Positions 59,101 through 64,000 of a DNA stretch of 64,000 nt are shown one piece after another. A program made the translations under genes and the position numbers. Position 1 is the first letter of the stretch. Each line of letters begins with the position of its first letter. The notes under the pieces are model-generated. The model had not been told where the DNA came from. It was given only the letters and a program-made list of their open reading frames with translations, and searched no databases. This DNA comes from Sthenelais limicola (Eukaryota > Annelida > Polychaeta > Phyllodocida > Sigalionidae): the NCBI GenBank assembly GCA_942159475.1, contig OW804097.1, positions 6,849,685-6,913,684 on the forward strand. The letters are read 5' to 3'.

Positions 59101-60173
59101 CAGGAATGATCCCTGAACGTTTCATGAAAAAGTCACCGACCAATCTTTTTTCCATTGAACACCCGCTTATACCTTTAAATCACAGATGATTCTCATACCG
59201 CAAACAAAGATACAAATGAAGCCAGAACCTCAAAAACAAATGGCAGCAAAAAGAAAACAAGACCACAGCCAAATTGTAGCCTGCTACCTGAAGCTCTACA
59301 CATGTAATGATGAGATTGATGTATCCAAGAAAACTCCACTTTACCAAGGACCTAATGGCAAAGAACGGTTAGACTGGCTTGAGAAGCTGCAATCCAAGGT
59401 CAAATCTCAGCTGATGATATATGATGTCCATATAAGGAAGGGAACTTTGAGATCACGAATACAAATCTCAAAGTTGCTTGGAGAAATTACAGTGGCTGAC
59501 AAGCTTTTAGACTCCTGGTATTTGCAACCTGTGAGTATGATATTACGATTTGGGTAATGCCACTTTATATTGATACATGTAGAATGATGAAGTCATTTAT
59601 TTTCACCACATAACAGCGACCAAGCAGAATGAAATTCTGCAAAATAAGTGAATGAATTTAATATAATCCTTTAGGACTACACACAGTGCATTTGGTCTAT
59701 CAATCAGAGGAATGCATTATATAACAATTCGACCCTCAACAAATTTCACAATTCGATTCAATGTCATCTCAGAAAGGACCCCCATAACAAAACAATCTCT
59801 GACCTTGAGGATCAAAAATCGTATCAACAAATGGCCCCACATGTATCTCTAATGCTAACAAACTAGTCGTTTGAATTCTTTATTCTTTAACGTTTTTCTC
59901 TCCTCTTTTTCTCTTGTATATCTAATGAAATTAAGTTGTAGTTATCCAACTGGATTTCTGACATATTTACTTCATGACTTAGCCATTCCTGAGACCCATG
60001 ATACATCTGGGTGGTATGTGTGTGTGTGGCAAATGCGGCTAGCTCGTCAAAATGATTTAGTAGAATAGAGTAGGAGTCAATTGTTAAAACTGCTGTTAAT
60101 GTTAATCTGCAAATTCCAGATGCTGAATGTGCTGAAGATTCAAAAACCAACGCCGGAGGTCAGTATTTTATAA
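47177..60173 (+). CDS. Multi-death-fold protein: two CARDs, Ser-rich repeat linker, death-domain-like module
   Basis: Exons: 47177-47191, 47917-48057, 48499-48631, 49350-49396, 50113-50277, 50777-50890, 51212-51358, 51484-51616, 52116-52141, 52245-52446, 53448-53525, 55265-55530, 57759-57859, 58397-58484 (or 58284-58371), 59186-59530, 60120-60173. All join in phase, giving about 684 residues. No signal peptide or membrane helix, so cytosolic. Order: CARD 1, basic linker, SAGSS repeats, CARD 2, an unassigned helical module, a death-domain-like module, and a basic C-terminal part. Such proteins act as scaffolds linking receptors to caspases or kinases through CARD and death-domain contacts. No protease, kinase or NTPase is present. 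The first exon has only five codons (MASSL). The last exon and the region at 58.3-58.5 kb are the least certain. Confidence 0.75.
47917..48631 (+). CDS. CARD 1 (exons 2-3)
   Basis: Exon 2 gives SKDKLELLMRNEGEIMQKLV, then VSNSLTSLLFAEGLIQDKFQ. Exon 3 gives NTREDRQCYQLLDMLKNGSE, then SEYEKFLQCLEKDNQHKILH. The helix pattern is that of a CARD: an opening R/L..L...L, then L.....G...DD/DK, LL..L...G...Y..FL..L, and H..L. The phase-0 intron in the middle is shared with CARD 2. Confidence 0.85.
49350..50890 (+). CDS. CARD-CARD linker exons with basic run and SAGSS repeats
   Basis: Exon 4 is Lys-rich (EKVISKKKQKKQESR), a possible nuclear localisation or phosphoinositide-binding stretch. Exon 5 (50113-50277) holds a heptad-like repeat: SAGSSFL, SAGSSSL, SAGSSLL, SAGSSLL, from a 21-bp DNA repeat (tctgctggtagttcattgtt). 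Exon 6 is Ser/Pro-rich and ends IPSPTRQ. The linker is probably flexible and phosphorylatable. Confidence 0.78.
49569..49604. repeat. Short perfect hairpin in a CARD-gene intron
   Basis: atatacttccttagta, a three-base loop, then tactaaggaagtatat: 16-bp perfect arms. Too short for a transposon with confidence; possibly a remnant of one. It shares the word acttcc with the larger palindromes at 54.7 and 56.5 kb. Confidence 0.7.
51212..51616 (+). CDS. CARD 2 (exons 7-8)
   Basis: Exon 7 gives NRICEFLDEKRNKIVDDLII, then DDRMLDMVYTAWLKDWLNG. Exon 8 gives REKVRRFLEMLKIGSYGMYL, then SALHCIADAGQGHVLKLMQ. CARD helix spacing is preserved. Exon 8 has exactly the length (133 nt) and phases (0 in, 1 out) of exon 3, so the two CARDs arose by duplication. 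Confidence 0.85.
52116..53525 (+). CDS. Unassigned helical module (exons 9-11)
   Basis: A short acidic linker (PPETDRPEA), then HPSYVHFYLENWAKGSAIRQ, EVLDLLKEKGVKSLEEIYEV, EDLINQKPALKDQIENMIRI and a tail (NAFGKVRLILPQM). Predicted mainly helical. It might be a third, divergent death-fold domain, but the usual landmarks are not clear enough to name it. Confidence 0.6.
53772..54030. mobile_element. Palindromic MITE-like element with about 80-bp arms
   Basis: Left arm (about 53772-53855) contains cacggttccattctgagcat and atgagtcaataaaagaacat. The right arm (about 53943-54028) is its reverse complement with few mismatches, and both enclose about 90 bp. The long arms with a short core fit a foldback or MITE element. 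Confidence 0.82.
54185..54240 (-). mobile_element. tRNA-derived SINE 5' fragment
   Basis: On the minus strand, gcgtagctcagtggcagagc followed by tctcgccttcagtgccaagg matches the 5' half of a tRNA, with the Pol III A box TAGCTCAGTGG at 54220-54230. The B box is missing and T-runs follow, so it is a truncated SINE rather than a tRNA gene. Confidence 0.6.
54724..54840. mobile_element. Palindromic element, family P, copy 1
   Basis: Left arm acttccctcggttttgtctg, then ctcgcgggtactgagggaag; right arm begins cttccctcaggcaacagtac and continues ccgcaagcaaacaaaaccgc. Long imperfect inverted repeat around gccctcaaacttccctcagg. A related copy lies at 56537. Confidence 0.78.
55265..55530 (+). CDS. Death-domain-like module (exon 12)
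   Basis: The 266-nt exon encodes EDFERKVGITLEFVQINKWS, DLLDALDLSVDVVMDALMQR, DEETEEMKLLRKINIF, ending TLVKVVQTK. The W..L...L.LS...I/V.. core and the following L....W-like helix order fit the death domain, though the second Trp is missing. Phase 1 in, 0 out. Confidence 0.62.
55874..56429 (+). pseudogene. Tyrosine recombinase (DIRS/Crypton-like) fragment
   Basis: The first part (55882-56094) carries a DVVCLPWVVVMNVRTLVRLG stretch like the beta-strand region before the catalytic core. After a frameshift, 56190-56429 gives LLCKAGLVGVYSTQSLRRGG, then ATYMSSIGFSLSDIKARGHW and LSSSVDSYI. That is the S-RRGGAT...G.....I...GHW......Y pattern (usual H replaced by Q before SLRRGG; RxxG motif, the H/W box and the terminal Tyr present). 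Eukaryotic tyrosine-recombinase transposons carry such a domain. Broken and incomplete. Confidence 0.72.
56530..56642. mobile_element. Palindromic element, family P, copy 2
   Basis: Arms gatcgagggttttatagc and gctataaaaccctcgatc are perfect reverse complements, around cgccctcaaacttccctcag, which copy 1 at 54.7 kb shares. The ends (aattcccgaggttt and aaccgggggtatt) also pair loosely. Confidence 0.85.
56905..57008. mobile_element. About 100-bp element with 20-bp GC-rich inverted ends
   Basis: atgataacgcgccggctggc at 56907-56926 is matched by gccagccggcgcgttatcat at about 56987-57006, a perfect 20-bp inverted repeat. It encloses cctctgattggctgtttctc. Probably a miniature DNA transposon. Confidence 0.85.
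57231..57312 (+). mobile_element. tRNA-derived SINE head
   Basis: An A box (TAGCCTAGAGG, 57238-57248) and a B box (GAGTTTGAACC, 57281-57291) at normal tRNA spacing, followed by a T-run. The acceptor stem does not pair, so this is a SINE promoter and not a functional tRNA. A short direct repeat (cttccgtcttgagggatcag, twice) follows at 57364-57408. Confidence 0.62.
57759..60173 (+). CDS. C-terminal exons 13-16, including a large basic exon
   Basis: Exon 13 (57759-57859) encodes WQTESESWHRVGQVILGMKS. Exon 14 is one of two 88-nt candidates. Exon 15 (59186-59530) encodes 115 residues: a Lys/Gln-rich start (KPEPQKQMAAKRKQDHSQ), then IVACYLKLYTCNDEI, ERLDWLEKLQSKVKSQ and a helical end. The last exon (60120-60173) encodes MLNVLKIQKPTPE; reading through gives VSIL and a stop, whereas a gtcagt there could also be a donor to an exon not seen. 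No domain recognised. Confidence 0.58.
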
Positions 60174-63130
60174 TCTATGTTTGCCTCTATATTTATGATT
60201 TGTGTGTGTATACAGTTGTATGTATACAGTTTATGCATATCTATTTGTGTACTGATAGAAATACTAAGATGCTATAGTCAGACTAATGCAAATAATGTAG
60301 TGTCCGTGTCTCCAGGGGCCCCCAGGGTCCACTTGTATCCGCTAAGCTATTTAGGTGCATTTTTCCCTACGTATGTTCATTACTACATGTCATTCCAAGC
60401 TCATAGAAATATTCTTTGCTATATATGCTGGTGTAGGTCTGCAAGGTAGACGGTAAATAGGATGGATACTGTATGAAAAATGGTATTGTCCTATCCCCTT
60501 TGATTGTCGACATATTGATAGTCGCCATTGAGTTATTATAGGGACCAACCAAAGGTTCGCCAATTCAGTTTGGCCGACTTTGTAGGCTGACCAGCGAAAA
60601 GCATCATGTATCTTATATTTAATTATATTGATGAGTTTTATACATGAAAATGTCAACACCCCCTTTTCGTCCAGTACAATACTTAGTAAAAACAGTTTTA
60701 GCAGGATATATATTGTCTTATTTGTAATTTTATTCTTTAATTTAACTTGTTTACTCCATGTAATTAGCAACCTTTTATTCCTTCTAACAACTGGAAAAAC
60801 TGGATTACATCTAGAAGCCCGTCGACCATTTTCTCACACCTCATATACACGTATACCCTCTGACAAATAGATGCCTTTAAAATCAAATCAAATCTTATAT
60901 GAAAACCAAATTTGATAGGTCACAGGAAATTGTGTCAAAGGTCGCAATAAATAAGTTTTGGATATCATCCTGTTTGAAAAGTTGTGATCAAGCCGATTCC
61001 CATGATAGTAAAGCACTTCTATATTTCAAGTTAGATTTTTTAGAAACAACAGGGTTTCCTCACAGCACTAAATAAGCTGCACAATCAGCTTGAAGTTCAG
61101 CAACGCTTCGTGCAGTAAGAATAAACAATTTGGTCTTACGCAACAACCAATTGCAAGTTTATTTCTCTATCAACTAGTTGGGGAGTGGCATTAATTATCC
61201 ACCCTTTGTTACAAAAGTGATCCACACTCGACGACTGCTTGCAGAGAAGTCGTTGGTGTAGACTCTCCCTGCCTGTTGAGACTGTTGGGTTTGCAGTTAT
61301 TCACCAGGTAGCAGCTCTTACGCATTAATGTAGGCAATGCTATCATTACATCACTTTAACTAGTCAGCAAAACACAGGAAGGAAAACAATAATAGCAGCT
61401 CTGAGCGTTAATTATCCGCGAACCCCTAAAAGGGGAAATGACAAATGAACATAAGCATACATGTAGAAATAACAAAAGTAATGTTAAAGAATTACATATT
61501 TCACCCAATATGATCGCTTGAAGAAGGGTAAAACAGGCCCGAAAGCTAGTGAAATAAAAAACCCAATCAAATATCAATATTTGCGATTTTTCCTAACCTC
61601 TATAGCAACATATTTTGCAAGTACAAACTGGACTGCAATCAATAGAACCCTCTGAGCAAGGGGGTCGACTAATAAACCAAGGTGGCCATCACAGCCCGAT
61701 CCTCCATTGACATGTCCAGCAGTGGCACACGGTCTCCAGAATTGATGTGGAAAAGTGGACCATACAATTCACCTGGCACACAATCCATTTGCTCCAAATC
61801 TTGGATGGCAGGCCAGAAACAGCATGATGACCATGTAGAGCCATTCCCAAGTGCGAGAACTTGGCAGAGACGTTAGATGACAGGTCTCAAGATGGATTTG
61901 CTGGATATGATCCAGGGGAACGGGAAGCACTTCCGAAGGGAGGCCCAATGACGTCCACATTCATGGACCAAAGAGCGGCTGAAGAGCCTAGAGAGAATGA
62001 TCTATCCATTGTGTCCTACCAGAGCATAAAAAAACGTGATCACTGTATTGTGACGTTCTCTTGGCATACAATGGTGACATTGTGTGTGCAGACGCAGACA
62101 TTTCTAATGAGGATCGGTGACAGAGTTTATCTTACCATAGATCCTGTAAAACGAATTGATCCCTAGTCCATGGTCTTTGACGGACTAGAGGAGTCCGACA
62201 ATGAGTTCACCTGTACCTGTTTGGCCAAACCTGTAAACTCCTTTAAGAATCCTTTGACCACTCCCAAGTCTTGATGAGTGTGTTGGGCTTTGGGGGGAAA
62301 ATAGTCTTGACTTGGAATGCGGGTATTGGCAGATTGTAAAGGAGAAAGAGAGAAAACAGAAAACTGCTTTTCTGTCCAGTGAAGTTTAGCCGCCAGAATC
62401 ATTGAGAACATTTGTTTCCTGTGATAAATTAGTTGCTTAGAGTTAACCTTATAAATTGTTGACTGACAGCCATTGATATATCCCACCGCCCAACCTCCAT
62501 CACCACCCGGGAGACACACGCCGTGGCCACGGCCACTATACACGTTGTGTTGATGTTCAGATAGAAGGCTTGTCAAGTGTTTTGCCTGGCTATGTCTGCC
62601 GCCGATCTCTGGCACAGCCATAGAACGACGCAGACAATTAGATTATATGTTTTGTTACCTTTTTTAATGTGATAATCCTAGATTATTTACGTTTGTTTTG
62701 ACGCCATTGACGAGCGTGGCTGACTGCTTGCCTTTACGGAAGTAAACCCAGAACAAGAGCATCGCGCATGTGCAGAGGAGACTACTCCCTATGGAAATCC
62801 ATATGTATCGTTACGGGCGAACGTAATGGTGGTTACTTGAGAAGGCTTGAATGGGTCGTGCGTCGTTAATTTAGTGTTTTTTTGTACGGCATCGTATAGA
62901 AATTCCAACTGGCTTGTTCGGTAGAGGTAGGTCCAAATAAACAGAATCTGTGGGCGGTTGTGGACGAACCCAGGGGAAATTTCGAACTAAAGTCTTTTCT
63001 ATGCACTCCTTGTCCTAGTTCCGTTCTTTTGGAGGTATGGAGGGCCTGGTGTAATTTTTGAGAAGAAGCTGCGCTTTTGCCGGCAAAAGGCGGAAATGGC
63101 CCGATTGGTCCAGCGCAGGGCTCTTCCAAT
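60174..63130. other. Region without supported genes; decayed repeats
   Basis: After the CARD gene I see no coding exon. At 61507-61560 a motif (ttgaagaagggt, gcccgaaagc) resembles the hammerhead-like tail of Penelope-type elements. From 61650 to 62630 short frames on both strands look like decayed element sequence upstream of the Gypsy remnant, but I cannot identify them. Confidence 0.45.
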
Positions 63131-63170
63131 TCAAGGTGATGATTTTGTAATGCCCCTGTGACATGATAAT

Positions 63171-63483
63171 ATGATGGATTGTATGCTAGGTGATCTATGT
63201 TGGAAGTTTTGTCTGGTGTATCTGGATGATGTAGTAGTATTTGCGAAAGCCTTTGGGGAGTGTCTCCTAAATCTATGTCTAGTGCTCAAGAAGATCTGGG
63301 AGTTTGGATTGAAATTGAAAACCATGAAGTGTGAACTATTCTGCAGGGAAGTGGAACACTTGGGTCATATTGTGTCACACAAGGGTATCTGAGCAGATCT
63401 AAAGAGTGTGCAAAAACTCTGCGAGAGGCTGGTACCCAAGAATATTAAGGAGATCCATCAGTTTCTGGGATTTGCGTCCTACT
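63171..63483 (+). pseudogene. Gypsy reverse transcriptase fragment
   Basis: An open frame with LDDVVVFAKAFGECLLNLCL, then VLKKIWEFGLKLKTMKCELF. It meets a stop where functional copies continue, then resumes with SVQKLCERLVPKNIKEIHQF. Palm C to thumb only; the upstream palm A motif is not found. Dead copy. Confidence 0.82.
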
Positions 63484-63917
63484 ATTGAGAGTTCCAGTCA
63501 ATCAAGTAGCATTTGTAGAGAACCTGAAACATTGGATGAGGATGGGCCACCATTTTGTTTGTGAGAATCTGGGCATATCTGCCATACACCAGAAGAGAGA
63601 CTATTGAAAGTCCAACCCAAAGCACTTTGAAGTGGGTGCTGTTGTATATTGTTATAACCATCCACAGGCAAGTAAGATCGGTCCCACATGGGATGGACTT
63701 CTGTCCTTGGTGGGTGTGATGATACCCACAGCCTCCACACTTCACCATAATTAAGCTTATTACACACACAATAAGTACTGTATACAATGTCCAAGAATTT
63801 TTTCCGAGCTGGGAAGGCCAAAGGCGTGTGTGTAGTAGTAAGTGGTGAGGTAGAGTGACCCGACCAAGGTCAGAGAAATCAACAGGTAACCAAAATAAAG
63901 ACGAGGGGGCGCCCAAT

Positions 63918-64000
63918 GTGGCAACCGTCCCTATATTTATATGAGACATATAAGCAAGCGTATATATTATCTAATAACACATAGATATCATTACCGATTG
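63918..64000 (+). repeat. Probable start of Gypsy 3' LTR
   Basis: Begins tgtggcaaccgtccctatat directly after a purine-rich tract, as LTRs of Gypsy elements start with TG next to the polypurine tract. Only 83 bases are in the window; no second LTR was found. Confidence 0.5.

Larger units (their letters stand above)
63131..64000 (+). mobile_element. Ty3/Gypsy LTR retrotransposon remnant, 3' part
   Basis: RT palm LVYLDDVVVFAK (YLDD catalytic box), KTMKCELFCREVEHLGHIVS and, after a stop, VPKNIKEIHQFLGFASYY, the standard Gypsy RT to RNase H run. Then the RNase H and integrase cores are missing; KHFEVGAVVYCYNHPQASKI and PTWDGLL at about 63618-63700 match an integrase C-terminal tail. A polypurine tract (agacgagggggcg) at about 63901-63913 precedes tgtggcaacc at 63918, the probable start of the 3' LTR, cut by the window end. 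Confidence 0.78.

Noticed and set aside
60628..60870. 80-residue ORF considered as a last exon of the CARD gene
   Set aside because: Acceptor and phase are poor, and the exon at 60120 already reaches a stop at 60173 by read-through.
61861..62621. Open frames of 101 (plus) and 152 (minus) residues
   Set aside because: No recognisable motif on either strand, in a repeat-rich area next to a Gypsy remnant; not called as genes.
63482..63949. 155-residue minus-strand ORF
   Set aside because: Shadow of the plus-strand integrase tail and LTR region; low-complexity hydrophobic translation only.

Overview
This is an AT-rich animal (metazoan) genomic window: split genes with GT-AG introns, exons in matching splice phases, and dense degenerate transposable elements. 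The gene content (sushi modules, NACHT-LRR, a MET-type receptor tyrosine kinase, CARD and death-fold proteins) and the repeats (Penelope-like, LINE, Ty3/Gypsy, tyrosine-recombinase, tRNA-derived SINE) fit a marine invertebrate. A SINE-like repeat starting with gtgagtgag resembles repeats I associate with lophotrochozoans, so I favour a brachiopod- or mollusc-like animal, but a deuterostome invertebrate is not excluded.

Three large genes occupy the window. (1) About 344-21201, minus strand: 20 exons that join in phase encode a signal peptide, six sushi/CCP modules, one transmembrane helix, a NACHT NTPase with its helical region, and leucine-rich repeats. This is a membrane-anchored NLR with a complement-type ectodomain. 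Its 3' end lies beyond the left edge. (2) 22841-39459, plus strand, divergent from gene 1 with about 1.6 kb between the start codons: a receptor tyrosine kinase of about 1336 residues with a MET/RON-like kinase, IPT/TIG-like domains and a tail with repeated YLxPV motifs, but no recognisable Sema domain. (3) 47177-60173, plus strand: a cytosolic multi-death-fold protein of about 684 residues with two CARDs, a Ser-Ala-Gly repeat linker and a death-domain-like module. About 300 bp upstream of its start are two perfect CRE palindromes flanked by CCAAT boxes. The trio suggests a locus related to innate immunity or receptor signalling: a surface NLR without its own visible effector domain, a receptor kinase and a CARD scaffold. 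That functional link is inference.

Between and inside the genes are: a dead Penelope-like element in an NLR intron (about 6.2-9.95 kb) whose reverse-transcriptase core is deleted; a LINE reverse transcriptase split by an NLR exon (about 11.2-12.1 kb); a 20-bp tandem array (3.3-3.7 kb); two copies of a SINE-like repeat (24.06 and 44.23 kb), one with an 11-bp target-site duplication; a 980-bp non-autonomous DNA transposon with 18-bp perfect inverted ends (45.66-46.64 kb); several palindromic MITE-like elements (27.8, 36.0, 53.8, 54.7, 56.5 and 56.9 kb); a tyrosine-recombinase fragment (55.9-56.4 kb); and the decayed end of a Ty3/Gypsy element running to the right edge (63.1-64.0 kb). All exon models were read by eye from splice sites, phase and domain continuity, without transcript data.
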